A DNA stretch of 64,000 bases, from assembly GCA_020186115.1 (NCBI GenBank), contig WSYJ01000151.1, positions 124,001 through 188,000 on the forward strand, given 5' to 3'. The translations under genes were made by a program, and so were the position numbers. Shown here piece after piece: positions 1-12,334 of this stretch (position 1 is its first letter; every line of letters begins with the position of its first letter). The stretch comes from Histomonas meleagridis. Taxonomy: Eukaryota > Parabasalia > Tritrichomonadida > Dientamoebidae. The notes beneath the pieces are model-generated. The model saw only the letters and a program-made list of their open reading frames with translations. It was not told the origin of the DNA and made no database searches.

Positions 1-1170
1 TATACGTATAGAAGATTGTTGGCCACATAATAAAAATTTCGAATCGGGTGAAAATCGAACACAATATGTACGTGGGCCAACAATAGTACGCGTATATGTA
101 CATGCAGCTCCTGTTGATGGATTTATTGGACGAGGTATCATCATGTGATTATTACGTGATTCGATTTGTTGATAAAGTAAATTGTCATCAAGATCTGTTG
201 AAGCATTGGTGGAAATTAATTTGACATAATTACGGTCAGTGGCTGCGGCAATTAATGTGCCGCTGCCATTAATGTCATAGGAAACATTTTCATGATGAAA
301 TGTGAAATATGCACAAGATGGTAAATTGTTCTTGGAAAGTGGCATCATGTTAAGAATATCATTGGATATGGCAAGGATTCGGTCATGGGGAGGGCGAGGA
401 AGTGGAAAACCGGGATCTGTGGTTTTGTGGTCATCATCAAATATTTCAAATGTACAATTGGGGCCTATATATTTACGAGCTAAATCAAGTGGCCCGTCCT
501 TCAGAAGATGGATAACAGGCTCAATAGGATGCTCGGATTGATCAGTTGTATAAAATATAAATCCGGGAATATGATCTGGTCGAGCTGTAAAATGATCTAA
601 AGAAATAAATGTTATTTTGACTTTCTGGCTGAGGATCTTAAGAAAACGAGTGTATGAGCGATCCATAAGAAATGCAACTAAAGCTTGATATGTGGTTTCA
701 GTAAGAGATGTTGAAAATGTGGTGTTGCTGAGTGAGCTCTGCTTACTGCTAAGAGAGGAAGCATGGAGATATTGATTAAGTTTTTTAATATCTGAATCAT
801 GAAAAACATGAAACATTTTGGAACCATCCGCAGCAAATTGAAAATGATCAAAAAATGCTTTAGCTTCAGATTCCCTTTTGGACTCAAACAATTCTACTAT
901 TGTGTGATAAAAAAAAGCAAATAAAAGTGGCTTGAGTTGAAGTTGTTGTACAGTAGGAACTTGGTAAACAAAATCAACTAGATCTGAGTACATTTTTGGC
1001 ATTTCACTTACATCTTCAAGTTCTGCGCTTTGGGAAATTAAATAATCCATTGCTGTTTGATGAGGATAATTTGGAGCAAGAGAATTTAAAAACGATGTGT
1101 TTACCATGTATCCATGTTCATTGAAATAATCTTTGATTGAATCACGCAGTTGTCTATTTGGATCTTCCAT
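1..1170 (-). CDS. TAF5: TAF5-like TFIID subunit, 3' end beyond window
   Basis: The minus-strand frame is open from the ATG at 1168-1170 to the left edge (390 codons), so the C-terminus is missing. Residues about 1-50 look like the short helical N-terminus of TAF5. Residues about 58-200 match the TFIID NTD2 fold: a helical stretch with ESEAKAFFDHF followed by DIKKL, like the EEARAFF...DIQKL pattern of TAF5. The last visible residues (CVRFSPDSKFLLCGQQSSIRI, one short of a full blade) read as the first WD40 blade. TAF5 scaffolds TFIID and SAGA in the nucleus. A second TAF5-like gene lies at 26361-27815, so this genome has at least two. The upstream sequence holds AACCGCG and AACGTT elements. The family call is by pattern recognition and is fairly firm; which complex it serves cannot be told. 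Confidence 0.72.
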   Translation of the reverse strand, partial: MEDPNRQLRDSIKDYFNEHGYMVNTSFLNSLAPNYPHQTAMDYLISQSAELEDVSEMPKMYSDLVDFVYQVPTVQQLQLKPLLFAFFYHTIVELFESKRESEAKAFFDHFQFAADGSKMFHVFHDSDIKKLNQYLHASSLSSKQSSLSNTTFSTSLTETTYQALVAFLMDRSYTRFLKILSQKVKITFISLDHFTARPDHIPGFIFYTTDQSEHPIEPVIHLLKDGPLDLARKYIGPNCTFEIFDDDHKTTDPGFPLPRPPHDRILAISNDILNMMPLSKNNLPSCAYFTFHHENVSYDINGSGTLIAAATDRNYVKLISTNASTDLDDNLLYQQIESRNNHMMIPRPINPSTGAACTYTRTIVGPRTYCVRFSPDSKFLLCGQQSSIRI

Positions 1171-2138
1171 TGAGCTGGATATTTTGGTTTAGCATAAAAC
1201 CGCGAAATAAACGTTCTCTTTAATAGAGGCATGAACACTCAACAAATCTTAGAACATGTTTTATCTAAAAGTTTTATAATAATGTTTACATAATATTTTT
1301 GCTGTTTAAAATAGTTATTCTCTTGAACTAAATAGAACAAGGGCATTTCTACCCAATTTCATTTTGAATAATTCGATAAAGATGCGGTGAAATGGGTGTT
1401 GCGAAGTGGCACAGTCACATAAATTTAGGGGTCTGTATTTTGACCATGTTCTGGATTAGAAACAACCACTATTGGGATTATACATAATAATAATGCATTT
1501 TCTTCATGTTCTTCATTAAAAATCATTACATATCTGAGTTAAGTCACACAATTCGCCGACAATGCGTTCTATGATTGCAGCAGCAACATGAGCGCTTTTG
1601 TCTTAGGAGGAAAAGTTGCCACGATCGTCATTGACATGTTTTACAGGGGGAGTGCATTGCGAAACCTTCGGATTGGCAGCGGTGTTTCTTGGATTGTTAA
1701 AAACGCATTCCAATAATCAACATCGATGAAGTGTTAACCACAATTAAAGTTATATATTTTATTCATGCGAGAATTTGTAAAACATATCGTTTCCAATTGG
1801 TGAAAACGTATTTTCATATCTGAAGGAAACACATTTCCTTTATTCTGTTCTTTAATTTTTTAAAATTATTTTGGTGTGGTTTCTTTTTTTGGTCGATAAA
1901 TAAAAAATAATAATAACAAAAGAATTTAGGGGAAGTATTGCTGTATAATCTTGTTCATTCTCTTTGATTTTTTGTATTCTTTTTATACGGTTTACCTAAA
2001 TTTCGTTTTCTAAAAACGATCCGGCGGTTGTTTCTATTTTGAATGACTTGTGACGGTTATCCATAATTTTCAGCACGCAGACTATTGACGGTTAACGATT
2101 CAAAAAGTCATCGTTGGATTATTTCAACTAAATTTCTA
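1171..2138. other. Intergenic region with a BspA relic
   Basis: This gap lies between the divergent TAF5-like and YPGQP genes. It contains a decayed BspA-type leucine-rich-repeat fragment (1546-1716, listed separately). Close to the downstream gene it has two ACGGTTA motifs (about 2053 and 2088) that resemble Myb-type AACNG elements. I see nothing else that codes. Confidence 0.5.
1546..1716 (+). pseudogene. Relic of a BspA-type leucine-rich-repeat gene
   Basis: Read from about 1546, the frame gives TQFADNAFYDCSSNM, then GGKVATIVIDMFYRGSALRN, then IGSGVSWIVKNAFQ and a stop at 1714-1716. The register NAFY-C-S...GG-V..I...MFY..SALRNL.IGSGV is the 23-residue treponema/trichomonad BspA LRR signature. 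There is no start codon and only about two repeats survive. Base composition is less AT-rich than the surroundings. I read it as a fragment left by gene loss or transfer; it is unlikely to be expressed as a protein. Confidence 0.6.
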
Positions 2139-3908
2139 ATGTATCCAGGACAATATCCCGGACAATACCCATATGGTCAGCCAGGATACCCACAACAGTA
2201 CCCTCAACAAGGAATTTATCGCCAGCCTGGGCCATATGGTCAATACCCACAGACAAACCAATATGCACAACCTGTTTATGGACAACAGCCATACAGACAA
2301 CCTTCACCATACGGTCAATACCCAGGAATGCCAGGTCAACCTTATCCAGGTCAGCCATATCCAGGTTCTCAAGGCCAGCCATATCCAGGTCAACCTTATC
2401 CAGGGCAAGCACCACAAATACCAGGACAACCAAATGATCCCCTTAGAGGGTCTCATGCACAACCATATCCAGGGCAACCTTATCCAGGTCAATCACCACA
2501 AATGCCAGGTCAACCATATCCTGGCCAGCCAGCTCCTGGCTCTCATGGACAACAGTATCCAGGAATGGCACCTTCTGGTTCTCAAGGTCAACAATATCCA
2601 GGAATTCCATCACAAGGTTCTCAAGGTCAACAATATCCTGGACAACCAAATCAACAATACCCAGGACAGTCACCTCAAATGCCTGGACAACCAGCACCTG
2701 GTTCCCAAGGCCAACCGTATCCAGGAATGCCATCACAAGGTTCTCAAGGTCAACAATATCCTGGACAACCAAATCAACAATACCCAGGACAGCCACCTCA
2801 AATTCCTGGACAACCTGCTCCTGGCTCTCAAAGTCAACAATATCCAGGAATGCAAAATCAACAATATCCTGGACAACCAAGTCAGCAATATTCTGGACAA
2901 CCACAGCAAATGCCTGGACAACCAGCGCCTGGTTCTCAGGGCCAACAATATCCTGGACAACCAAGTCAGCAATATCCTGGACAACCAAGTCAGCAATATT
3001 CTGGACAACCACAGCAAATGCCTGGACAACCAGCACCTGGTTCTCAAGGTCAGCAATATCCTGGGCAATCACCAAGGCCATCACAGAATGATCCATATGC
3101 TTCAATTCCAAATCAATATCCGGGACAGCCACAACCACAAAATGAGTCACAAGGAAGCCAAAGCCAACAAAGTCCTAATCCGCCATATCCTTCGCCACCA
3201 AATGACTTAAGCCAATCTTACACACAGCCACCGCCAGGCCAGCAGCCACAATACCCTCCACAACAACAACAGCAACAACAACCTCCACAGTACCCAGGAA
3301 TGCCGCCTGAACAACGCCCACCACAAGAGCAGCGTCCACCTCAGCAGCAGCCACAAGAACAGCCGCAGTATCCACCGCAACAGCCACCACAAGGACAGCA
3401 GTATCCAGACTTGCCGCCTTACCCAGCTATGCCACAAGAGCAGCAACAACAACAACAGCCACCACAAGAACAACGTCCACCTCAACAGGAACAGCAACAA
3501 CAGCCGCCGCAGTATCCGGACTTGCCAGCATACCCATCAATGCCACCACAGGAACAGCAGCAACAGCAACAACAACCAAATGACATGCCGCAATACCCGA
3601 ATTTGCCACCTGAACAACAGCGTCCACAAGAGCATCCGCCAATGCCACCAAGCGAAATGCCATCAGCTGGACCACCACCACAACAACAACAACAGCAGCA
3701 GTTCAGCTATCCAAGCCTTGACCAGCCCAACGCAGACAGCAGCAACAGCAGCAGCAATGCACCACCCCAACAATTAGGGTACCCCAATCTACCTGAAATG
3801 ACAAATGCACAACAGCCACCTCAGCAACCACCACAACAGCCACCACAGCAGCCACAAAACACCGGAGGATTACCACAATATCCAAATATTCCCGAATTAG
3901 ACATCTAA
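2139..3908 (+). CDS. YPGQP-repeat, Pro/Gln-rich low-complexity protein
   Basis: The 589-residue product starts at the first ATG in frame (MYPGQYPGQ). An upstream extension would need TTG. The first 350 residues are tandem variants of YPGQP, GSQGQ and [10 protein letters not shown]. The second half turns to PPQQ and polyQ tracts with recurring YPxLPxYP / YPNLPE motifs, ending in YPNIPELDI. There is no signal peptide, membrane segment or folded domain, so no function can be assigned. Such sequences occur in annexin-VII-like, ESCRT-associated and phase-separating proteins. The stop overlaps TAAA, a trichomonad-style polyadenylation context. Its end converges on the Vps33-like gene with 35 bp between stops. 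Other long frames across this repeat on both strands are shadows of the repeat. Confidence 0.72.
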   Translation: MYPGQYPGQYPYGQPGYPQQYPQQGIYRQPGPYGQYPQTNQYAQPVYGQQPYRQPSPYGQYPGMPGQPYPGQPYPGSQGQPYPGQPYPGQAPQIPGQPNDPLRGSHAQPYPGQPYPGQSPQMPGQPYPGQPAPGSHGQQYPGMAPSGSQGQQYPGIPSQGSQGQQYPGQPNQQYPGQSPQMPGQPAPGSQGQPYPGMPSQGSQGQQYPGQPNQQYPGQPPQIPGQPAPGSQSQQYPGMQNQQYPGQPSQQYSGQPQQMPGQPAPGSQGQQYPGQPSQQYPGQPSQQYSGQPQQMPGQPAPGSQGQQYPGQSPRPSQNDPYASIPNQYPGQPQPQNESQGSQSQQSPNPPYPSPPNDLSQSYTQPPPGQQPQYPPQQQQQQQPPQYPGMPPEQRPPQEQRPPQQQPQEQPQYPPQQPPQGQQYPDLPPYPAMPQEQQQQQQPPQEQRPPQQEQQQQPPQYPDLPAYPSMPPQEQQQQQQQPNDMPQYPNLPPEQQRPQEHPPMPPSEMPSAGPPPQQQQQQQFSYPSLDQPNADSSNSSSNAPPQQLGYPNLPEMTNAQQPPQQPPQQPPQQPQNTGGLPQYPNIPELDI

Positions 3909-3943
3909 ACAGTAACAATTGAATTGTTCAAATTTTCCTTTAT

Positions 3944-5716
3944 TCATTTTTCGATTCCTCTGCGCACCGTTGGGCACAGCTCCCGCACCAGCGCTTTGCC
4001 CGATGTGACCGAAGTGGCTCCAACGTAAAAGTCGATTGCGCCTTGAAACAGTTTGAGCCCCATCGACTTTATGATCGATACTTCTGTTGGGACAACGCCT
4101 CCAATGACAAAAACCATTATTTTCTGGTTTTGGCTTTTGTTGGCTTCTTTGTTTTTGAAGAAATTTGAAAAATCTATCGGAGGTGTTGAGAATGGCGTTT
4201 GATTCTTTTCTAAAAACCATTTTTTGGTATGTCCGATTTTTCCGAGTACTGTTTCTTCAACAAGACGACAAATTAATGGAACATAACCACCATCATAAAA
4301 TGATCCAAAGTCATCTTTTTTATCAGGAGATACCATTAAGTTAAATAACTTTTTGGTTTGTTCCCATGTTGGAAGATGTTTCGAAAATAAATCATAAAAT
4401 GGAACTTTATTAGTTAGTAAATTTACTTTTTCAAGATTTAAAATATCATCAAATGCTTTCATACCAAATCGTTCAATTATTCTTCTTCTGATTAGATGTA
4501 ATTTCTTTTTACTTAATCCTCTATTATATATACATTCGATGCAATATTGACGAATTGCTTCATCCCAATATCTATCTGTAAGCATAAAGTTATCTGAATA
4601 AGGAGGTTCTACATCGATTCCAACTTGAGTTCGATATTCAAATTCTATAGTATCCTTAAAACGATTATCTAATGATTTAATCATAGCAAGATAATTCATA
4701 ATATCTAAATGAAGATTAAGACGTGGTTTGATTTCAGCAAGTCTTTTTGCATTGATAGCATGTGTTTTAAATTGATTTGTATCTAATCCAGGTATAAGCG
4801 CTTTCTTTGTTCGATCTATTGCAGATATTTCAGAACAAGCTACTTCAACAGCATCTGATAATTGCATACCTCTTAGTTCTCGATATACTTTATCAGTATT
4901 ATTTAATATTATTCTTTCATTTCCTTGATTAAGTTCTGTTGGAAGATTTAATATATTATTTCTGATTGATAAGTTTTCATATAATATTCCTTCATAAGTA
5001 AATTCTGTCATCAAAGGTGTAAAAAGATCGCATGTTCTATCTAAAATAATTAATGATGAAAAGGATGGTTCTTCATCAAATACAGAAATTGAAATATGTT
5101 CTTTCATCTCATTCATAATATGTTTAACTCGAGATGACATTGGACCAAAAGTATATATTTTTGGAAATATTCCATTTATTGCTTCTATCTTAACTAATGC
5201 ACGTGATATCGTTCTTAAATCTTCTATTTTTTTCTCAGCAAACACATGACGAAAACAATGAGGAGTTGGTACAAGGAATTCATAATTTTCTATGGCTATT
5301 AAATCTGCATGAAATTCTATAATCATGATTTCACTTTCAATTCCAGAGTTTTCTACTGCTATTTGTGATAATCGATCATATACTGGAGATATTAAAATTG
5401 TTCTTCTTTTGTTTGGAAGCTTTTTGTAATATTGACAAAGTTCTTTGATGACTTCTGGTTCATTAGGAACTATTGATATTATTTCATTAAGGTTAATTGA
5501 AGATTCTTCCAGTGATAAAGCTTCTTCAAATGTTATAACTTTTGAAAATGCTTTGCCTAAAACATTGATGCTTAACAAACATTCGATAAAAGGAAGATAA
5601 TCATATGGAATTATGCAAAGGGAGTTTTTGTCTAATTTCATACTTTTGAATTCATTAAGTGCTTGATGAATTATTGGGTCAAATATGGAATCTTTTTGCT
5701 TTGTCATTTTAGCCAT
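3944..5716 (-). CDS. VPS33: Sec1/Munc18 family protein, Vps33-like
   Basis: The product is 590 residues, the usual length of Sec1/Munc18 proteins. Visible landmarks are the domain-1 strand TILISPVYDRLSQIAVEN (about 106-123), domain 2 with LIILDRTCDLFTPLMTEFTYEG (222-243), the arch domain 3a helices in the middle, and the C-terminal core FVIGGVVPTEVSII. The GGYVPLICRLVEE stretch resembles the GYAPLS.RLVE motif of Vps33. Vps33 is the SNARE-binding subunit of HOPS/CORVET, acting in fusion at late endosomes, lysosomes or vacuoles. The start MAKMTK is the first ATG. The stop lies 35 bp from the YPGQP gene stop. Vps33 is favoured over Sly1, Vps45 or Sec1 on the C-terminal motifs, with moderate certainty. 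Confidence 0.72.
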   Translation of the reverse strand: MAKMTKQKDSIFDPIIHQALNEFKSMKLDKNSLCIIPYDYLPFIECLLSINVLGKAFSKVITFEEALSLEESSINLNEIISIVPNEPEVIKELCQYYKKLPNKRRTILISPVYDRLSQIAVENSGIESEIMIIEFHADLIAIENYEFLVPTPHCFRHVFAEKKIEDLRTISRALVKIEAINGIFPKIYTFGPMSSRVKHIMNEMKEHISISVFDEEPSFSSLIILDRTCDLFTPLMTEFTYEGILYENLSIRNNILNLPTELNQGNERIILNNTDKVYRELRGMQLSDAVEVACSEISAIDRTKKALIPGLDTNQFKTHAINAKRLAEIKPRLNLHLDIMNYLAMIKSLDNRFKDTIEFEYRTQVGIDVEPPYSDNFMLTDRYWDEAIRQYCIECIYNRGLSKKKLHLIRRRIIERFGMKAFDDILNLEKVNLLTNKVPFYDLFSKHLPTWEQTKKLFNLMVSPDKKDDFGSFYDGGYVPLICRLVEETVLGKIGHTKKWFLEKNQTPFSTPPIDFSNFFKNKEANKSQNQKIMVFVIGGVVPTEVSIIKSMGLKLFQGAIDFYVGATSVTSGKALVRELCPTVRRGIEK

Positions 5717-6087
5717 AAAAACGTGAACCTTTTGGTTTTATATTTGCCATGCTTAAAATGTGAAAATAATCCAATCAATATTAACAAAGATAATTATTTA
5801 GGCTGTATTATAAACATTCAATTTATATTAGTCGCAAAATTAAAAGACTTAATTCAATAACATACGATATGCAAGGTAAAGAAATGTTATTTCAGAAGTT
5901 ATTTTTAGATGCTAAAAAAATAATGATCATTAAAAAATTTGTTCATTAAAACATATAAACTATTTTTGATTGCAAGAAAAAGGAAGGGGGCTATTGCAAA
6001 AAAGCCATAATTTTATGACTTAAAAGCCAAAGGAATGAACAAAAAATACCTTTGTCAAACTTGTCCAAATAAAAAATATCAAAAAAT
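5717..6087. other. Intergenic, no gene seen
   Basis: AT-rich sequence between the Vps33-like start and the tRNA. A short open frame at about 5663-5860 overlaps the Vps33 5' end antisense and has no protein-like character. The T-run that would end transcription of the tRNA lies at 6081-6086. Confidence 0.4.
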
Positions 6088-6160
6088 GGGCCCCGGCAGG
6101 GGTCGAACCCGCAATCTTATCCTTAGGAGGGACACGCCTTATCCATTGGGCCACGAGGCC
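6088..6160 (-). tRNA. tRNA-Arg (anticodon CCU)
   Basis: On the minus strand a 73-nt cloverleaf folds. The 7-bp acceptor stem is GGCCTCG with CGGGGCC and one G-U pair. The D-arm contains GGATAA. The anticodon stem TGTCC/GGATA closes the loop CTCCTAA, giving anticodon CCT (+ strand 6125-6127). The T-arm is GCGGG-TTCGACC-CCTGC. It closely resembles eukaryotic tRNA-Arg(CCU). No intron and no encoded CCA are present. A run of six T follows the 3' end on the minus strand (6081-6086), fitting a Pol III terminator. The discriminator base would be C, which is unusual. Confidence 0.93.
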
Positions 6161-6533
6161 ATCCATTTTTTTGATATATTTTAATATTATAAACAAGAAT
6201 TTTAGAATTTTTTTTATAAATAATATACAAACTTAAAAATGTTTTTTCATTTATTGTAAAAAATATGATATCACATTATTGAGCTTCTAAAATTTTCATA
6301 ATATTATCCATATTGCTTCATAATAAATATTTTCCAAATTTCCATAAAATATACATGATTTCCATATAATTGTAATTTATTTAATTTAATTTGCAAAGTT
6401 TCAATCAAAACACAATGTGAATTATGTAAGTTAATTTATAATTATTGGTGAAAAAAGGAATCATTTATGGAATATTTGAATGATTTACATCTATGTTCGA
6501 GTTGTGTCACTTTTCTACCTAAAAATCTTCAAC
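6161..6533. other. Intergenic, contains outer boundary of the inverted repeat
   Basis: AT-rich, non-coding. Sequence identity with the other arm begins at about 6474. An initiator-like GTGTCACTTTT lies at 6504-6514, about 20 bp before the helicase ATG. An ATG at 6480 would extend the helicase by 18 residues but lies upstream of that motif. Confidence 0.45.
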
Positions 6534-9500
6534 ATGAGTTCAGTTCCCTGGAAAAATTCTAACATTGAAACATGGTTATCTAATGTTATTTCAAGTTGTA
6601 TTAGCAAAGAAGAAGTTGAAAATAAGAAAGAAAAATTGAAGGAACTTTTAATTTCGAGCGAAAGTAACGAAACATTACAATATCCAATTTATGAACTTTT
6701 AGGAGAAAAATCATTTCATGTTATTGAAACATTATTAAAATATCGTGAAAATATTATATATTCGTTAAAACACCAAACTGAAGAAAATGAAGAAAGAAAA
6801 GAAGATGAACAACGAAAACAAGAACAAGAAGAAGAAAAAGAAAAAGAGAACAAATATCATTCACCATTATCAGAAAAGTCACGTTATATTCATAGTGAGA
6901 CAGTTAATGGCACTTGGTATACAGTTGAAGCGACCAAATTACAGCGACCAAATATTTCACATATTCCTATTCAAGAATTACCAGTATGGAGTCGTAAATG
7001 TTTTTTTAGGGTGTGAAACATTAAATGATATTCAAAGCATTGTTTATAAATCCACACAAAGTAATGAGAATTTATTAATTTGTGCGCCGACAGGAAGTGG
7101 TAAAACTAATGTTGCGTTACTTTGTATTATTAATGAGATCAAGAAACATTTAATCGAACATAAACATTCATTGCCAACCATTTCTAATAATTCCAAATTT
7201 TTAATTGTATATCTTACACCTATGAAAGCGTTAGCTACTGAAATTACACATAAACTTTCTACATCATTACAACATCTTAAAATTAATGTTAAAGAATATA
7301 CAGGTGATACACATATGTCAAGTTTTGAATTAGAGCGTACGCAAATTCTTGTTGCTACTCCAGAGAAATGGGATGTTGCTACACGACGTAGTGGCGAAGG
7401 GACATTATCTATGCGTATTAAATTATTAATTATTGATGAAATTCATTTACTTCAAGATGAACGTGGACCAGTTATTGAAGCACTTGTAGCACGAACATTA
7501 CGCCAAGTTGAACAAACGCAAAAAATCATTCGAATTATTGGTTTATCAGCCACACTTCCTAATTATCAAGATGTTGCTAATTTTTTACATGTTAATAAAA
7601 ATGGTTTATATATCTTTGGCCCAGAATTTCGCCCAGTTCCACTTGCTATGACATTAATTGGAGCCAAAAATACCAATTTAACACCAAAATCAGAGAAACT
7701 AATTTATGAAGAACTTTATAAACCAGGTCGCGAGAAAGACACAGTACAAATTGATTGTATAGCGATACAACTTTTACGACGAATTATAACAGAAAAGAAA
7801 CAAGTCTTAGTATTTGTTCATACACGTAATGAAACCATTAAATTTGCAGAATTAATTATTAAATATCTTGATATTCCTATTAATTCAGTATTTAATAAAG
7901 AACTTAAACATAAAAATATTCAAGGGCAAGTTAAAGAAATATTAAGTAAAGGAGTTGGGATTCATCATGCAGGATTACCACGAAATGAACGAATCTTTAT
8001 TGAGAATTCATTTCGAAATAATTCATTTTCAATATTAATATGTACTGCCACATTAGCATGGGGAGTTAATTTACCAGCGCATACAGTTATCATTAAAGAT
8101 ACTAAAAATTTATAATCAAGAATATGGTGGATATGAAAACATTGGAATTTTTAGATGTTCATCAAATGTTTGGACGTGCAGGTCGACCACAATTTGATAA
8201 AGATGGTCATGGGATCTTAATTTCTACGAACAAAGTTCTTCAACGTTATACTACTACATTAATTAATGCAGAATCGATTAAATCTAATTTTCATACACGT
8301 TTAGAAGATTTTTTAAATGCTGAAATTTCATTAGGTACCGTTACTAGTAAACAAGATGCACTTAAATGGTTACATTATACATTTATGTATCAACTTGATC
8401 CAGATGAAACGCATTATACTGAAATCTTAAATTATTGTATTAATGAACTTACAGATAATTATATGATTCATTCATCATTAGCTACAGAATCATTACATCC
8501 TACATATTTAGGACAAATTGCATCATTACATTATATTCCATTTACATCTATTTGTTATTTTAATGAAAAACTTCATATTAATATGAGTGAAGAAGAACTT
8601 TTAGATTGTATTTTTTCATCAGGAATTTTTCAATCACTTTTAGTTCGTAGATCAGAAGTTTATGAATTAGAACATTATCAACCATTAATTCCATTATTAA
8701 CACCATTTGATGAACTTTCAGGGAAAGTTAATATTTTATTTCAATCATATATTTCACGATATAAATTTAAGACTACATCATTAACATTAGATCAAACATG
8801 GTTATCAGATAATTTAGAACGAATTTTTGATGCAATTTTTGAATTAACACTTGAACGTGGATGGAGTTATTTAAGTAAATTTTCATTAAATTTATGTAAA
8901 ATGGTTGAACATCAACTTTGGTGGTGTCAAGAGAAACATGAACATCCATTAAAACAATTTTTAACCAAGAAAGAATATTTACCTACACTTCATAAATTAG
9001 AAAACATTAGTAATAATATTAAAGAACTTAAAGAAATCGAATTTAACGAATTAAAACAATTATTACGGAATGATATTAATACTGAAATTATATATAAAGC
9101 AATCCAACATTTTCCTATAGTTGAAGTTTATAGTGAATATCAACCTATTAAAGAAAACATTAATTTAATTAATATTGAACTTCGATTTCCATTTGAATGG
9201 GAAAATTCACAATTTCAAGATAATGAATTATTTTGGTTATTTATTGAAGAACCAGATGGAAGTAAAATTTATTATTCACAAGAAATTAATATTAACAAAC
9301 GAATATCTAAAGTTGGATTAAATATTAAAACATATGTTCCAAATCCGAATACACAAGAATATTTAATTACTATTACATCTATTAAATATTTAGGAGTTGA
9401 AGATTCATATATTCTACGTATTGAAGATTATGAAGAAAAAACATAAAATTGATGAAATTTATTATACGAAACTTTCACCTAAATTAAAGAAACTTCCAAT

Positions 9501-12334
9501 TACAATTATTGAAAATGAAGAAACACGAAAACGATTTTCGATTAAAGAATTTAATTTAATTCAAACGCAATTATTTTATCAAACATATCATAGTAATGAA
9601 TCACTTTTATTATGTTCACCAAGTAAAACAGGGAAAAGTATTATTGGAGAATTAGGTATTTGTAAAGTATTAGAAGAAAGTGAAACCTCAAAAATTATTT
9701 ATATTATATCATTTCATGAGATATATCATGAATATATTGAAGATTTTAAGAAACGTTATAAAAATTTAACTTATGAACTTGAAGGTAATTATCAAAAAGA
9801 TCTTAAAAATTATGAAAAATCACGTATAATATTTAGTACAGCCAAAAAATGGGATTCATTTTCATATTATTTAACTAATAAACATATTAAAACTAATATT
9901 TCATTAATTATCCTTGATGAACTTGAATTAATTGGTAATAAAAATGGACATATTTATGAAAATATTATTTATCGTATTCGAAATATTATTAATGAACGAA
10001 TTCGAATTATTGGTTTATCTACACCATTAAGTAATGTTAATGATATTGGACAATATTTACGAATTTCTAAACGAAATATTTATAATTTTAATAATTCTAC
10101 ACGAATTATTCCATTAATGGTTTTTTATTCAAGGTTTTCCAGGTCGTCAATATTATTCACGTATGGCAGCTATGAATAAACCATTAATTGATTCTATTTT
10201 ACAATATTCTAAAGGTAAATCCACACTTATTTTTTGTACCATCTAAGAAACAAACTATAATTACAGCTATTGATTTAATATCATCACATCATAATTCTAT
10301 ACAATTTTTAAATACTACAGAAGAATTAATTCAAATTTCTAAAAGAATTGATAACAAGAAATTATCATATTTTTTAACATTTGGTATTGGTATTTATCAT
10401 AAAGATTTAACTAAGAAAGATAAAGAAATTATTAAAGAATTATTTAAAACAGAAAAAATTAATTTATTTAATTTGTACCTCTAATTATTCATTTACATTA
10501 AATATTTCAGCACATTTTGTTATTATTAAAGGTACAGAATATTATGATAAAGAATATGGTATTTATAAAACATATGAACTTTCCGAACTTCAACAAATGA
10601 TTCGTAAATCAGGACGTTATGGATATGATACACAAAGTTCAGTTATGATCTTATGTGAAGAAACACGATTAGAATTTCTTAAAACATTTATTAATGAATC
10701 ATTTCCAGTTGAATCGACATTATTAAATCATTTAAGTGAATATATTAAAAATGAAATTTCTAATAATACAATTCGAAATGAGAAAGATATTTATAAATAT
10801 ATTTCAAATACATATTTTTCACTTCGACTTTATAAGAATCCACTTTATTATAATAATAAAACACTTCAAAATATTATTAAAGAAATATTAGAAGAATTAA
10901 AACTTAGTCAATGTTATAAAATTAATGAAAATAAAGAAATTGAATCCACTAATTATTGTAAAATTTCTAGTTATTATAATATTTCACATTTAACAGTTCG
11001 AAATATTATACATAATTTACAAGAAATTAGTGAATTTGATATTCCTAATTTATTATTAATTTTATGTAAAAGTAAAGAATTTGAACGTATTCAACTTCGT
11101 CATTTAGAAGAAGATATATTACAACATATGAAACCACGATTTATTATTAATGATCCGACATATTTAATTAGTACCAAAGTATTTTATATTATTGAATATT
11201 ATTTAAGTCAAAAGACATTACCAACACAAGAATTTAAAGAAGATTTAAAAATTATACAAAAATATTTAATGAAAATCATTGATTTTTTTAATTGAAATTA
11301 TGCGCACAGAAAGTAATCTTCAAGGTATTATTAAGATTATATTAATTAAACAAATGAATTCACAAGGAATTTGGTGGGATCAAAATCCATTACAATTTTT
11401 AATGAAAGAATCGAAAGGAAACATTCGAACTATTCCTGAATTAATATTAAATAAGAACATTCCTAAATATTTTAATAATATTAAGAATAAAATATTAATT
11501 TATTCAGTCAATTCACGTGAATTAACAGAAAATAAAAAATAAATTTTATTTACGATTACGATTAATTTCAGGCGAAATTGGAAATACAATTTATACGATT
11601 AATAATAGTAATAATTATAATAATAATAACATTAAATATCAACAACAAAATCTTTATATATTTATAGGTAATCCTAATAATAATAAAAATTTATGCATTT
11701 CAACGAATTCAAGCGAAAGAAAAAAATATATTTTTAACACTTCAAAGTAAAGAAATAATTGAAGAAAACAGTTATTTATATATATTTAATGATTCATATA
11801 TTGGAATTGATCAAATGTATTCAGTTAACAAAAGTATTATTAAAACGAAAATGAAAGAAAATCAAAATCAAAGTAACAATAATAACAATAACAACAAGAA
11901 ATCGGTAATTTTAAACACGACAAAGAATAATAAGCAAAATAAAGAAGAAAATGATTTACTTGATTTCAAAATCGAAGATTTACTTGAAAATGAACAAAAT
12001 GATAACAAAAATACCAAAAAATACTAAAAAAAAAAAAAAAAACAAAAACAACAAAAGTAAAGTTAAAGTTGAAAAGCCAAATAGAAAACAAAATAACAAC
12101 AAAAACAATAATAATAACAATAACAATAATAAAGTTAAAGTGGAAAAGCCGAATAAAGAACAAAATAATAAAATTACTATTGAAAAAAATGATAAAAATG
12201 AACAACAAAATGAAAACAAAGAAAATAAAACGAATGAAACGAACAATGCGAATAATGGAAATAACGGAAATAAAAAACAAAGAAGAAGACCAAACCGACG
12301 CAATAATCCATTTGTTTATTATGCACCAGATTAA
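6534..12334 (+). pseudogene. SLH1: ASCC3/Slh1-like tandem-cassette helicase, frame-broken copy 1
   Basis: The start MSSVPWKNSN lies just after an initiator-like motif. Cassette 1 has Walker A APTGSGKT, DEIHLL, SATLPNY, ATLAWGVNLPAH and QMFGRAGRPQFD, then a Sec63-type region. Cassette 2 is degenerate: SPSKTGKS, DELE in place of DEIH, STPLSN in place of a clear motif III, and QQMIRKSGRYGYD in place of QMMGRAGRPQ. The tail is Asn/Lys-rich, ending RRRPNRRNNPFVYYAPD. Wording such as RTLRQVE.TQ and LGTVT...A.KWL.YT is closer to ASCC3/Slh1 (ribosome-quality trigger) than to Brr2. The frame breaks at about 7003, 8104, 8150, 9437, 10120, 10230, 10455, 11283, 11535 and 11690, each a homopolymer one base longer than in the other arm. 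Either sequencing indels or true decay would explain this; the encoded gene is otherwise complete, about 1930 codons. Confidence 0.75.

Noticed and set aside
678-887. Minus-strand frame inside the TAF5-like gene
   Set aside because: It overlaps a well-supported coding frame in another register and has no domain character.
2128-3918. Several overlapping frames on both strands across the YPGQP gene
   Set aside because: By-products of the Pro/Gln-rich repeat. Only the forward frame from 2139 has regular motifs and a sensible start and stop.
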